From positions 48,851 to 112,850 of the forward strand of contig CAYWPC010000004.1 of assembly GCA_964460075.1 (NCBI GenBank): a stretch of DNA of 64,000 nucleotides, read 5' to 3'. Positions 1 through 8,003 of the stretch are shown piece by piece; the first letter of the stretch is position 1; every line of letters starts with the position of its first letter. Below the pieces are notes generated by a model. The model ran no database searches. It had not been told where the DNA came from and worked only from the letters and a program-made list of their open reading frames with translations. This DNA is from JAMBLL01 sp964460075. GTDB lineage: Bacteria > Actinomycetota > Acidimicrobiia > Spongiisociales > UBA5794. A program made the translations under genes and the position numbers.

Positions 1-642
1 GCCGCGGCGGCGTTGTTGCGCGATGCCGTGGAACGAGACGCGACGATCCTCATTTCAGGTGCACCCGGCGCAGGTAAGACGACCCTCGTGAACTGTCTTC
101 TTCGCGAAGTTCCGCCGGATCGGAGGGTCGTGACGTGCGAAGAGGTCTTCGAAATCGATGTGGACCTACCAGACATGACCCAGATGCAGACCCGTGACGT
201 GAGCCTCGACGGCGGAGCCGAGATCACGTTGCGAGATCTCGTGAGGGAGGCGCTGCGGCAACGTCCGGACCGTATCGTCATCGGTGAGGTACGGGGACCC
301 GAGGCGCTCGACATGCTGCTGGCGCTCAACGCTGGGTGTAGCGGACTCGCGACGATCCACGCGAACTCGGCGTATGACGCGCTCGAAAAACTTGTCTCTT
401 ACGGTGTGCTCGCTGGCGACAATATTGCCATTCCGTTCCTGCGACGAACGGTGGCGGCTGTCGTCGATCTCGTCGTGTATCTGAAACGCACGGCGAACGG
501 CCGCCACGTGCACGAAGTCCTCGCGGTTCCGAACCAACTCGACGCAGATGTGTTCACGGTTACCTCGCTGTACCGACGTGTCGACGGCAGCCTCGTGTGG
601 GTCGGCTCTGGTGCCGAGTCCCCCGAATCCTGGAGCGGATAA
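1..642 (+). CDS. tadA: Tad pilus assembly ATPase TadA/CpaF, C-terminal part (5' end outside window)
   Basis: This is the motor ATPase of a tight-adherence (Tad) pilus, a type II/IV secretion ATPase acting at the cytoplasmic face of the membrane. The frame is open back to base 1, so the N-terminal domain lies outside the window. The Walker A motif GAPGAGKTT is at bases 58-84. The acidic segment IVIGEVRGPEALDML is the Walker B region, followed by the family's ATIHANS motif. The downstream order tadB, tadC and pseudopilins agrees with a tad operon. The TAA stop is followed one base later by the GTG of tadB. Confidence 0.93.
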   Translation, partial: AAAALLRDAVERDATILISGAPGAGKTTLVNCLLREVPPDRRVVTCEEVFEIDVDLPDMTQMQTRDVSLDGGAEITLRDLVREALRQRPDRIVIGEVRGPEALDMLLALNAGCSGLATIHANSAYDALEKLVSYGVLAGDNIAIPFLRRTVAAVVDLVVYLKRTANGRHVHEVLAVPNQLDADVFTVTSLYRRVDGSLVWVGSGAESPESWSG

Positions 643-643
643 C

Positions 644-1444
644 GTGAGGGGACTCGCTGTCATCTTCGCAGCCTCGTCGGCATGGGTCGTCGTCACAGGG
701 CGGATGCCGCCTCTCCGCATGCGGGTGCGTGTGCAGTGGCGTTCGGTGGTGCTAGGTGTGTTATCTGGCATCCTCGTGACGGGCGTCATGTACGGGTTGC
801 TTGCCACGATCTTTCCGTCCGTTGCGATCGGGCTGCTGTCGTCTTCCTTTCCGATGATCGCTAGCGGTGTTCGGGACCGCGCAGCGATGAGAGAGCGGAT
901 GGAGCTATGGCCAGACGCCCTTGCACACATGCGATCGAGCATCGGTGCGGGCATGACCCTCCCTGACGCCGTCATCGACGCCTGTCAGCGTGTCGGAGGG
1001 GATCTCGGATCGTTCGCCAAGGAAGTACGAAGGCAGGTCGCGTTTGGTGAAGGGTTCCCTGCGGCACTCCGAACGATGAGAGAAGAACTCGATGACCCGG
1101 TGACGGATCGCGTGGTAGCGACCCTTGCTGTGGCACAGCAGGTAGGCGGCCATCGAGTTGGTGATGTTCTGAGGTCGCTTCAAGCTTCCGTTGCTGACGA
1201 TCTCAGGTTGCGACGTGCCCACGATGCCGCGATGACCGAGCAGCGATGGACGGCAGGTGTGGCACTGATCGCCCCGTGGGCACTCCTCGTGCTGTCTATC
1301 ACGACGAACGACCAAGCTGGATCGTCGTTTGACACAGCCGAAGGTGCTGTGGTCGTGGGGCTGGGCTTCACTGCGACCAGCGCTGGTTGGTATCTCGCCA
1401 GAAGGTCGGCACGTCTCTCCCAACCACCAAGGCTGTTCCTATGA
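644..1444 (+). CDS. tadB: Tad pilus assembly membrane protein TadB
   Basis: Inner-membrane platform protein of the Tad pilus, of the type II secretion F-domain family. A hydrophobic N-terminal region with predicted membrane segments leads into a cytoplasmic T2SSF domain (around LWPDALAHMRSSIGAGMTL and FGEGFPAALRTMREELDDPV). Two further membrane segments lie near the C-terminus. GTG 644 is chosen because it directly follows the tadA stop. A longer in-frame start at 548 would overlap tadA by almost 100 bases. The stop overlaps the tadC start by four bases, so translation is probably coupled. Confidence 0.88.
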   Translation: MRGLAVIFAASSAWVVVTGRMPPLRMRVRVQWRSVVLGVLSGILVTGVMYGLLATIFPSVAIGLLSSSFPMIASGVRDRAAMRERMELWPDALAHMRSSIGAGMTLPDAVIDACQRVGGDLGSFAKEVRRQVAFGEGFPAALRTMREELDDPVTDRVVATLAVAQQVGGHRVGDVLRSLQASVADDLRLRRAHDAAMTEQRWTAGVALIAPWALLVLSITTNDQAGSSFDTAEGAVVVGLGFTATSAGWYLARRSARLSQPPRLFL

Positions 1445-2217
1445 ACATCGTTGCGTCGATCGTCGCGGGCGTTGCGGTGTTCTTACTGGCCACGAGAACG
1501 ACAACGTCGACGTTGTCACGCGTTGTCGGTGACTATCTGGTTGGACCGCCTTCGGAGTCAGATGCACAGCGAACGCGCTATTTCGAGGATGTTTCGTTCA
1601 TCCCTTGGGTGCTCGGATCGACGGTCATTGGACTCCTGCTGGCACAGGGCGATCTCTTTCTTTCCGGGGCTGGCCGGTCTGCCCCCGCGTTAGGCCTGCT
1701 CGGCGCAGCTGGCGGATGGTTCGTGTGGTCTGCACGGCGCTCGACGCGCCGCGAGCGGCGTTCGCTTCGCCTCCGACACGAGCTCCCGGTCATCGCAGAC
1801 GCGATCGCGCTGCACACGCTTGCTGGCGAGTCCGTCGCGTCCGCGATTGTTGCCGTCGTCGACGAAACCACGGGAGTTATGCATGATGAGTTGGCCACAA
1901 TTGTGTTTGCCCACACGCAAGGCACCGGCCTGGCTGAAGCACTTGCTGAAGGAAAACGTGTTACCGCTCATCAGGACGCCGTTCGACTGTATGAGGCGCT
2001 GATCCATGCGCACGGATCTGGCGGCAGGGTTGCAAGCACACTCGGAGACCTGGCAATGGATCTGCGATCAGGTATTGCGAGCGACCTGACGTCTGAAGGA
2101 GGTAAGAGGGCAGTCACAAGCTACGGGCCCGTCCTCGCCCTCATGGTGCCAACCGCCCTGTTGTTTCTGCTGTATCCAACACTGCTGGGCCTTCGCGCAC
2201 TCTCCGGTGCGCCGTGA
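1441..2217 (+). CDS. tadC: Tad pilus assembly membrane protein TadC
   Basis: Second T2SSF-family platform protein, expected to pair with TadB in the inner membrane. The N-terminus MNIVASIVAGVAVFLLA is a membrane segment, and more hydrophobic segments surround FLSGAGRSAPALGLLGA. A T2SSF domain contains ELPVIADAIALHTLAGESV. The C-terminal segment ALMVPTALLFLLYPTLLGL is a typical last helix. ATG 1441 overlaps the tadB TGA (ATGA), and an earlier in-frame start at 1387 would lie inside tadB. It is 258 residues long. The gene is followed closely by a very small pilin-like gene with a strong ribosome site. Confidence 0.87.
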   Translation: MNIVASIVAGVAVFLLATRTTTSTLSRVVGDYLVGPPSESDAQRTRYFEDVSFIPWVLGSTVIGLLLAQGDLFLSGAGRSAPALGLLGAAGGWFVWSARRSTRRERRSLRLRHELPVIADAIALHTLAGESVASAIVAVVDETTGVMHDELATIVFAHTQGTGLAEALAEGKRVTAHQDAVRLYEALIHAHGSGGRVASTLGDLAMDLRSGIASDLTSEGGKRAVTSYGPVLALMVPTALLFLLYPTLLGLRALSGAP

Positions 2218-2229
2218 ACGAACGATCCC

Positions 2230-2237
2230 AAGGAGGT
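2230..2237 (+). promoter_or_regulatory. Consensus Shine-Dalgarno for the mini-pilin
   Basis: AAGGAGGT lies 7 bases before ATG 2245. It is a near-perfect anti-16S match and much stronger than the sites of neighbouring genes, as expected for a structural pilin needed in excess. It supports the reality of the 51-codon gene. Confidence 0.75.
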
Positions 2238-2244
2238 ATCGAAT

Positions 2245-2400
2245 ATGTGGAAGAGCGAACGTGGATCCACCACCGTCGAGTGGCTGGGACTCGCGACGAT
2301 CGCCGTGCTCGTGATTGCGCTGCTGTTGCCCCAAGTGCGTGGCACCGCAGGCGACATATGGTCGAATGTCGCCGGTCAGTTCGGAGGTTTCTTCGGCTGA
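2245..2400 (+). CDS. Small Flp/TadE-like pilin (51 aa)
   Basis: A 51-residue protein starting MWKSERGSTTVEWLGL, then one strongly hydrophobic helix (ATIAVLVIALLLP) and a short Gly/Phe-rich tail. Class III (Flp) prepilins have a short basic leader, a Gly cleavage site, Glu at mature position +5, then a hydrophobic stretch. G|STTVEW fits this pattern. A perfect Shine-Dalgarno precedes the start. It could be the major Flp pilin of this tad operon or a minor pseudopilin. The TGA stop overlaps the CTG that probably starts the next gene. Confidence 0.75.
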   Translation: MWKSERGSTTVEWLGLATIAVLVIALLLPQVRGTAGDIWSNVAGQFGGFFG

Positions 2401-2756
2401 CCGACGGCTCGACGACGATTGAAGGGATCGTCGCGATGGGTGTGTTCTTTTTGCTGATCGCTCTCGTCGTGCAGCTCGGCTTCCTAGTCATTGCTCGCAC
2501 CGCAGTGTCCGCGTCGCTCGAAGGTGCGGCTCGAAGGCTGGCCGTACCCGGTGCCGACATTCGATCCCAGGAGCTGCGACTGATCGCTGAGATAGGCGCC
2601 GTTGCCCCGGGCGTGCGGGTCATCGATGCGTCCGTGGAGCGCTCAGATGAACAGGTCAGCGTCACGGCGACGCTTGAATGGGTACCACCAGGTCCGGATC
2701 TGATTCCTGTGACATTTTCGCTTGTCCGGACAAAAGTTCTCAGCGTGCCACCGTGA
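2397..2756 (+). CDS. TadE-like pseudopilin, probable CTG start
   Basis: TadE-family minor pseudopilin. The N-terminus TDGSTTIEGIVAMG carries the prepilin-peptidase pattern G|STTIE, followed by a single membrane helix (VFFLLIALVVQLGFLVIA) and a roughly 85-residue exported domain. No ATG, GTG or TTG sits close to the motif. CTG 2397 overlaps the previous TGA as CTGA and has GGAGG at 2383-2387 at good spacing. The alternative ATG 2358 would add 13 residues and overlap the mini-pilin by 43 bases. The family call is firm; the exact start is not. Confidence 0.75.
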   Translation: MTDGSTTIEGIVAMGVFFLLIALVVQLGFLVIARTAVSASLEGAARRLAVPGADIRSQELRLIAEIGAVAPGVRVIDASVERSDEQVSVTATLEWVPPGPDLIPVTFSLVRTKVLSVPP

Positions 2757-3094
2757 GCAGTGAGAGAGGTACCGTCCTCATCGAGATGATCGTTCTCGGC
2801 TTCGCGACGTTGCTTGTGGTGCTTCCGACGCTGACGACGATTGCGAGAATCGTCGACATGAACGCTGTGGTCGCAGCAGAAGCCCGAGATGCAGCGAACT
2901 GGGTTGCACGGCACGGCAATCAACGGATCGTCGAGCGCGACGGTGTGCGTGTTGAGGTCTCAGTGGAAACGGGATTTATTCGGGCGACCGCTCGCGCAAC
3001 GGTCACGCTCGTCGCGCTCGGAGGAGCAAAGATTGATCGCGAGGTCGTCGCTTCATTCGAAGCTCCTGTCAGCCCATACCGGAGCGACAGGTGA
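2753..3094 (+). CDS. TadE/TadF-like pseudopilin
   Basis: A 113-residue protein beginning VSSERGTVLIEMIVLGF. This is a short charged leader, a G|TVLIE processing motif and one hydrophobic helix (FATLLVVLPTLTTIARIV), followed by a beta-rich exported domain. GTG 2753 overlaps the upstream TGA as GTGA, and the same arrangement links it to the next gene at 3091, so the pseudopilin genes are translationally coupled. The family is TadE/TadF-like minor pilins that act in Tad pilus biogenesis. Which letter applies cannot be decided from sequence alone. Confidence 0.75.
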   Translation: MSSERGTVLIEMIVLGFATLLVVLPTLTTIARIVDMNAVVAAEARDAANWVARHGNQRIVERDGVRVEVSVETGFIRATARATVTLVALGGAKIDREVVASFEAPVSPYRSDR

Positions 3095-3489
3095 ACGACG
3101 AACGCGGCTCGATGCTGCCCGCGTTCGGTGGGCTGCTGTTTGTGTCGTTCGTGTTGTTGACGCTCGCAGTCGACATTGCCCTTCTCGGAGCCGCGTACCG
3201 CGACACGGCGACGCTCGCCGATGTAGCTGCTGAGGCGGGTGCAGCGATGATCGACCAGCGCGCGCTGCACGGAGGTACCACGACAGTCGATCCTCGCGCC
3301 GCGACCCTTGAGGCACTGGCGACGCTGACCCGGGCAGGTGTGTCCAACAGTGAGACGGCTGTGGAAGTACGTGGTGCGTCGGTCTGCGTGTCGATTCGGA
3401 AGCGACATCGTACGCTGGGGCTTCGCTACCTCGCCGTAGGTGAGATCGTCATTGATGTGTCCGGGTGTGCTCGACCAGGTACCGGCTGA
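3091..3489 (+). CDS. TadG-like pilus assembly protein
   Basis: A 132-residue protein with N-terminus MNDERGSMLPAFGG, then a membrane helix (LLFVSFVLLTLAVDIALLG) and the segment YRDTATLADVAAEAGAAMID, which is typical of the TadG/TadE-like (Flp pilus-assembly) family. It keeps the Gly of the prepilin motif but not the Glu at +5. It is the last recognisable tad gene here. Its TGA is directly followed by the GTG of the next gene, so transcription may run on. Confidence 0.72.
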   Translation: MNDERGSMLPAFGGLLFVSFVLLTLAVDIALLGAAYRDTATLADVAAEAGAAMIDQRALHGGTTTVDPRAATLEALATLTRAGVSNSETAVEVRGASVCVSIRKRHRTLGLRYLAVGEIVIDVSGCARPGTG

Positions 3490-4497
3490 GTGTCAGTCAC
3501 GATTAGGGTCGGGACCCTGATGGACGACACGTTGAACACACTCATTGAGAGCTCAGACCTCTCCGGTCTCTCTAGACATGTTGATGGTGTGTGTAGCACA
3601 AGGGCATGGGACCAACTCATTGAGGTGCGGGATCGATGCAATGAGGCGACCAAACGTGGCAAGCAGGTGTGGGCCATTGCTCAGTACGCCGAGTACCGCA
3701 TGGCGCTCGACGCCCCTGCATCTCTCGCGGCGTCGGTTCTGTCGGATGGCAGAGGCCGGTTCGCTCTCGGGCCGCTCTGGGAGGTGGCTGCCTCGACGCA
3801 CACATGGGAGGCACTTCGCGGTCACGTCTCGGTGCCAACTGTTAGGGCGATGACAGCACACGAGCGGTCCATTCGGGGGGAGCATGTCGATGAGTCCGAC
3901 ATCGATCTGCAAGTTATCGGCATACCTGCCGCGCTCACTCCGTGGGAGCCCCGATACCCCGTCGCCGAGTATCGACCGGACAGAGCTGTGTTCCCAGATG
4001 ACATATTCGATATCCCAATGGAGTGGACCGAGCTGCCAGGGCCTGTCGAACAGATGCCAGATGACACTGTCTGTGACGCATTGAGCGATCTCGTTCGGCC
4101 ATGGTGGGAGGACTCTCTTGGCAAAGCAGAGGTGGTCACCGTGGACGGCACGCTCGAGGAGGGCATTCGTAGCCTCGGACCGCACCGGGTGCGTGTCGCA
4201 GAGATCGATGTGTCCACGGCCCTTGAGGCGATGGCATGGGCAGGCGCGAGCGGAGGTGCACACGGGCGTCGCCGAGGGACGCCGATCGGTCGCGCTGGTG
4301 CCTGGTGGGTCTTGCTTGACGTCCTCGGTTTCGAGGAACTGCCAGAGGATCTGGATGTGATAGGAGTTGAGGCAGCTCGTCTGCGGTGGGTTCTGTGGGA
4401 TCCAGGGGATCGCATTGGCGGATGGAACCTCCATCTCGGTATTGAGGACTCAGCGAATGGTGTTGCGTGGGTCCTGAGTGCGGTGGATGCAGTCTGA
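3490..4497 (+). CDS. Conserved-looking hypothetical protein
   Basis: I do not recognise this 335-residue protein. It is soluble, acidic and Trp-rich, with no signal peptide or membrane segment. Codon use matches its neighbours and the reading frame is clean, so it looks genuine. The start is uncertain: GTG 3490 abuts the tad stop with no gap, while ATG 3520 (MDDTLNTLIESSDL) would be a more usual beginning. The C-terminus (GAWWVLLDVLGFEELPEDLD) may be a compact domain. Position suggests co-transcription with the tad genes, but nothing in the sequence links it to pili. Confidence 0.65.
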   Translation: MSVTIRVGTLMDDTLNTLIESSDLSGLSRHVDGVCSTRAWDQLIEVRDRCNEATKRGKQVWAIAQYAEYRMALDAPASLAASVLSDGRGRFALGPLWEVAASTHTWEALRGHVSVPTVRAMTAHERSIRGEHVDESDIDLQVIGIPAALTPWEPRYPVAEYRPDRAVFPDDIFDIPMEWTELPGPVEQMPDDTVCDALSDLVRPWWEDSLGKAEVVTVDGTLEEGIRSLGPHRVRVAEIDVSTALEAMAWAGASGGAHGRRRGTPIGRAGAWWVLLDVLGFEELPEDLDVIGVEAARLRWVLWDPGDRIGGWNLHLGIEDSANGVAWVLSAVDAV

Positions 4498-4617
4498 TGA
4501 CATGCTCTGAGGATTCGGATTCCGAGCGACTACGCTTGATCGGTAGCCTTCAGCCGGACGGACGCTGCTGGACTGCGGAAGCCTCGCAGGAAACCTCGCC
4601 TCGGAGAGCACTCGACA

Positions 4618-6453
4618 ATGTACCTGGAGCACATCGATGGGCCGGCGGATGTTCGGTGTCTCGACTATGACGAGTTGGCTGTCCTAGCTGAAGAGATTCG
4701 CACACTCATCGTGGATGCTGTTACGGCAAACGGTGGACATCTCGGATCCAATCTTGGTGTAGTCGAGCTCACGCTTGCGCTCCATCGCGTCTTTGACTCG
4801 CCGCGAGACCGGATCCTGTGGGATACGGGACATCAGGCATACGTCCACAAGATCGTCACCGGTCGGCGTGAAGGTTTCGATCGTCTCCGCAAGGAGGGTG
4901 GGTTGAGCGGTTATCCGAGTACGGCTGAGTCCAAACACGATGTCATCGAGAACAGTCACGCCAGCACAGTGCTTGCCTACGCGTACGGCCTTGCAACAGC
5001 CAGAGATTTGGAAGCTTCACCAGATATTGGAAACATAGTTGCGGTGATCGGTGATGGGTCCCTCACCGGTGGCATGGCATTCGAGGGTCTCAACAACCTT
5101 GGGCACAGTGGCCGCAAGGTGACGATTGTTCTCAACGACAACGGTCGGAGTTACGCACCAACGGTGTCCAAGCTCGGCGGAAGTCTCGTCAAGATCAGGT
5201 CGAACCCTGTGTACATGCGCAGGCAGCGCAAGCTTGAGCACATGGCACAGAGCCTGCCTCGCATTGGGCGTCTTGCCGAGCGAGGCATTAGCGCCACGAA
5301 GGCAGCTATTCGGCAATTCTGGGAGCCTCCGGCGTTCTTCGAAGATCTCGGCATCAGATACCTTGGGCCCTTCGATGGCCACAACGTTGAGGAGGTCGAG
5401 AATGCGCTGAGGAACGCTGCACAGTTCGACAAGCCAAGCGTTGTGCACGTTCTCACGCACAAAGGGCGCGGGTATGCGCCCGCAGAGAACGACACTGTCA
5501 AGTACATGCACGACACTGGTTCTATCAAGCCAGGGAGTTATACGGCAGCCTTCACTGAGACGCTGTGCAAGCTCGGCGAGGAGCACGCGAACCTGGTTGC
5601 TGTCACAGCTGCGATGCCGGACTCCACCGGCATTTTGGCTTTCGGCGAGCGCTTCCCTGATCGAACGTTCGATGTCGGCATCGCCGAGCAGCACGCAGTT
5701 ACCGCAGCGGCAGGCATGGCCCTTGGGGGGTTAATACCCGTCGTGGCCCTGTACTCGACATTTCTGACTCGTGCGATCGATCAGCTCAATCTCGACGTCG
5801 GGTTGCTCAGGCAGCACGTCATCTTCTGCCTCGATAGGGCTGGTGTGACCGGCGATGACGGCCCCTCACATCACGGTGTGCTGGATATGGTTCTTTGCAC
5901 CAAGGTGCCCGGTATGACGGTGATGGCTCCATCGTCATACCAGGAGCTCCAAGTGATGATGGCTGACGCCGTGCAACTCTGTGACGGACCGGTGTCGATT
6001 CGCTGGCCAAAGACGGCCGCTGTCATGGCTGAGGAGCATGAAGTCGGTTCGGGCCTGGGCGGCCGCAAGGCCCGATCGGCGCTGGGAAACCGGCTGTGTA
6101 TCCTCGGGGTAGGCAAGATGCTCGCGCCGGCGCTCGAGGCGGCCGAGATCCTTGCTGCCGAAGGGGTGGATGCAACGGTGTGGGACCCACGGCTCGTCAA
6201 GCCACTCGATCCTGACATGCTCGAGGATGCGGCGCGTCATGACGTCGTGATGACCATCGAGGACGGATTCCGCGAAGGGGGAGCAGGAACCTGTATTCAG
6301 ACGGCGCTCGAAGATATGGGAGCTACGTGTCAGGTGGAAGTGATGGGTGTGCCTATTCGGTACATCCCACACGCCAAGCCTGACAAGATTCTCTCGGAAC
6401 TCGGTCTTGATGCCGGGGGTATCGCAGAATCGGCCAGGCGTCTGTGCACCTGA
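4618..6453 (+). CDS. dxs: 1-deoxy-D-xylulose-5-phosphate synthase
   Basis: Condenses pyruvate and glyceraldehyde 3-phosphate to DXP, the first step of the MEP isoprenoid pathway, using thiamine diphosphate. It is 611 residues, near the family's usual 620-640. N-terminal HIDGPADV and GHLGSNLGVVELTLALH are family signatures. The ThDP/Mg motif GDGSLTGGMAFEGLNNLG begins near residue 144, and the second-domain motif IAEQHAVTAAAGMALGG is intact. ATG 4618 gives the expected N-terminus. The 120 bases upstream hold no gene. It appears to be a single transcription unit. Confidence 0.96.
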   Translation: MYLEHIDGPADVRCLDYDELAVLAEEIRTLIVDAVTANGGHLGSNLGVVELTLALHRVFDSPRDRILWDTGHQAYVHKIVTGRREGFDRLRKEGGLSGYPSTAESKHDVIENSHASTVLAYAYGLATARDLEASPDIGNIVAVIGDGSLTGGMAFEGLNNLGHSGRKVTIVLNDNGRSYAPTVSKLGGSLVKIRSNPVYMRRQRKLEHMAQSLPRIGRLAERGISATKAAIRQFWEPPAFFEDLGIRYLGPFDGHNVEEVENALRNAAQFDKPSVVHVLTHKGRGYAPAENDTVKYMHDTGSIKPGSYTAAFTETLCKLGEEHANLVAVTAAMPDSTGILAFGERFPDRTFDVGIAEQHAVTAAAGMALGGLIPVVALYSTFLTRAIDQLNLDVGLLRQHVIFCLDRAGVTGDDGPSHHGVLDMVLCTKVPGMTVMAPSSYQELQVMMADAVQLCDGPVSIRWPKTAAVMAEEHEVGSGLGGRKARSALGNRLCILGVGKMLAPALEAAEILAAEGVDATVWDPRLVKPLDPDMLEDAARHDVVMTIEDGFREGGAGTCIQTALEDMGATCQVEVMGVPIRYIPHAKPDKILSELGLDAGGIAESARRLCT

Positions 6454-6465
6454 CTGGCGCTTGAT

Positions 6466-6846
6466 CTAGCTAGCAACGACGCGAAGCGCCGTGTCTGTGT
6501 TGTCGACCGTGACTGCTACGTGGTAGCCCTCGGCATTCGTGTGCAGCAGGTACATGGATTCAATGTTGATACGTGATCTGGCGAGATTCTCCACCATGTG
6601 AGCGAGCGATCCGACGCCGCGAGGCAGGAACATGTCGAGAATGTCTCGCTCTTCAAATTCGAGATCGGCGTTCATGAGTGATCGTCGTACTCTGGCTGCG
6701 TTGTCGACGACGAGGCGGACATGGCTGTGCCCGTTGTCCGCCACGGTTGCAAGAGCTTCGATCTCGATGCCGGCGTCGGCGAGCATCCTCGTTAGTGACG
6801 CGAGTTGACCCGGCCGGTTCGCGAGGCGGATCGAGAACTCTCTCAT
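6466..6846 (-). CDS. ACT-domain protein (two ACT repeats)
   Basis: A 126-residue protein built of two ACT-type ligand-binding modules. The first starts REFSIRLANRPGQLASLTRML, with the typical Gly-Gln turn; the second spans VGSLAHMVENLARSRINIES. Stand-alone ACT proteins bind amino acids and usually regulate enzymes or transporters. The ligand cannot be told here. The gene converges with dxs, leaving 12 bases between the stops. There is no adjacent amino-acid enzyme to suggest a partner. Confidence 0.8.
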   Translation of the reverse strand: MREFSIRLANRPGQLASLTRMLADAGIEIEALATVADNGHSHVRLVVDNAARVRRSLMNADLEFEERDILDMFLPRGVGSLAHMVENLARSRINIESMYLLHTNAEGYHVAVTVDNTDTALRVVAS

Positions 6847-6930
6847 GCGGACAGCCTACGCCGCCAGCGAGTGGCGTGCGAGGGCTTTTGACGACCAACG
6901 GCCCACCCTTCCCAGAGCGATGGTGGCGGA

Positions 6931-7209
6931 TCAGTCTCCGTGCGGCACGCCGCGCTCAGTCAGCAGCGAGCGAAGGTGCTCGATCCTCGCTCGGATTTGC
7001 GACAAGTCATGGTGCTGTATCGCCGGGCTCGTCTCTGGGGCATCGGCTTCGTCTTTGCCGCCCGACGCTCCTGCAACGAGATCCCTGAGTTCGATGTATA
7101 TCTCTTCGGTGGGTCTCTCGCCACGGTCGCCGTGGCCGTCTGTTGAATGGGAAATGATCGACCTCGTGTCGTTTCCACCGTAGCACTGAGGGATGGGACT
7201 GAGGCCCAC
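6931..7209 (-). CDS. Possible small protein with C-terminal coiled coil
   Basis: Uncertain gene. The frame ending at 6931 has a protein-like C-terminal half (EEIYIELRDLVAG, then IRARIEHLRSLLTERG) resembling the end of the small helical protein at 49952-50365 (IRERIGLIKGILIDRG). No ATG is available. GTG 7209 is the first usual start; ATT 7155 behind a GAGGT would give a neater 75-residue product. It lies downstream of the pilin gene on the same strand. It may also be a decayed paralogue. Confidence 0.4.
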   Translation of the reverse strand: MGLSPIPQCYGGNDTRSIISHSTDGHGDRGERPTEEIYIELRDLVAGASGGKDEADAPETSPAIQHHDLSQIRARIEHLRSLLTERGVPHGD

Positions 7210-7289
7210 TGATTCGCAGCGACCTCGGTGGCACTGACGCTCTGCGTGTTGTGCCGGTGGAGCGATATGGGATTGTTGGCCCGGTGAGG

Positions 7290-7822
7290 TCAGTCGTCGT
7301 CGCTGTCGTCGTCGCTGCTGTCGTCGCTGCTGTCGTCGCTGCTGTCGTCGCTGTCGTCGTCGCTGCTGTCGTCGCTGCTGTCGTCGCTGCTGTCGTCGCA
7401 GTCGTCGTCGNNNNNNNNNNNNNNNNNNNNNNNNNNNNNNNNNNNNNNNNNNNNNNNNNNNNNNNNNNNNNNNNNNNNNNNNNNNNNNNNNNNNNNNNNN
7501 NNNNNNNNNNGTCGTCGCTGCTGTCGTCGCTGCTGTCGTCGCTGCTGTCGTCGCAGTCGTCGTCGCTGCTGTCGTCGCTGCTGTCGTCGTCGCTGTCGTC
7601 GTCGCTGCAGTCGTCGCTGCTGTCGTCGCCCGAGTCGCCAGAAGGCCCTTGGGATGTGGCGGTTTGGAGTGAGCTGCCCAATTCTGAGAAGCTGCTCGCA
7701 ATCGCGCCACCAAGCAGTTGGGCAGACAAGATGATGGTCACACCGAGCATGGAGATGAGAACGACGTACTCAACGAGTGCCGCGCCTTGCTCTCCCTTGG
7801 CGTGTGACAGTAGCTTTTGCAC
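7290..7822 (-). CDS. Flp-type pilin with Asp/Ser-repeat tail (interrupted by assembly gap)
   Basis: The N-terminus MQKLLSHAKGEQGAALVEYVV has the class III prepilin pattern G|AALVEY and a hydrophobic helix (VVLISMLGVTIILSAQLLGG). After about 60 residues a low-complexity tail of GAC (Asp) and AGC (Ser) codons begins, with scattered Cys, runs into the N-gap and resumes beyond it. On the far side the same codon phase continues as D/S repeats and ends at TGA (7290-7292). The frame jumps only because the 100-N gap has the wrong length modulo 3. The start is GTG 7822 behind GAGGAAGA. It is probably a pilin for the Tad system at 1-3489. Confidence 0.78.
7411..7510. other. Assembly gap (100 N) inside a repeat
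   Basis: Exactly 100 N, the usual scaffold placeholder, flanked on both sides by the same CTG/GTC-type coding repeat. For the pilin frame to continue, the real gap length must be 2 modulo 3, so 100 cannot be the true length. Parts of the two flanks are nearly identical, so the repeat may be collapsed or the flanks may overlap. Confidence 0.97.
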
Positions 7823-7974
7823 GAAGTCTTCCTCGGTGTCGCCTTGGTCGAATTATCGCTCTGTATGGTCAATATCGGAGATTGAGGCGCAGAAGTTGAG
7901 TGCTATTTCGTCGAGTTTTCCTTGACTAGTCAATTGTTCGCGGCGATGAGAAGCTCCCGGCTATCTATGAGGAA

Positions 7975-7988
7975 CGAACATATGTTCG
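7975..7988. promoter_or_regulatory. LexA operator (SOS box) of dnaE2
   Basis: Perfect palindrome CGAACATATGTTCG, matching the actinobacterial LexA consensus CGAAC-N4-GTTCG. It ends 15 bases before the dnaE2 ATG at 8004, so LexA binding would cover the promoter and start region. The short distance suggests a leaderless transcript. Confidence 0.92.
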
Positions 7989-8003
7989 AGTACAGTGTGT
8001 TGT

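Noticed and set aside
7411..7510. The N block as a biological element
   Set aside because: Exactly 100 N is a scaffold placeholder; nothing about its content or length can be used.
7290..7630. Short-period repeat that at first looks like a repeat array
   Set aside because: The period is made of GAC and AGC codons in one frame of a pilin gene, without spacers or direct repeats of CRISPR size. It is a coding low-complexity tail.
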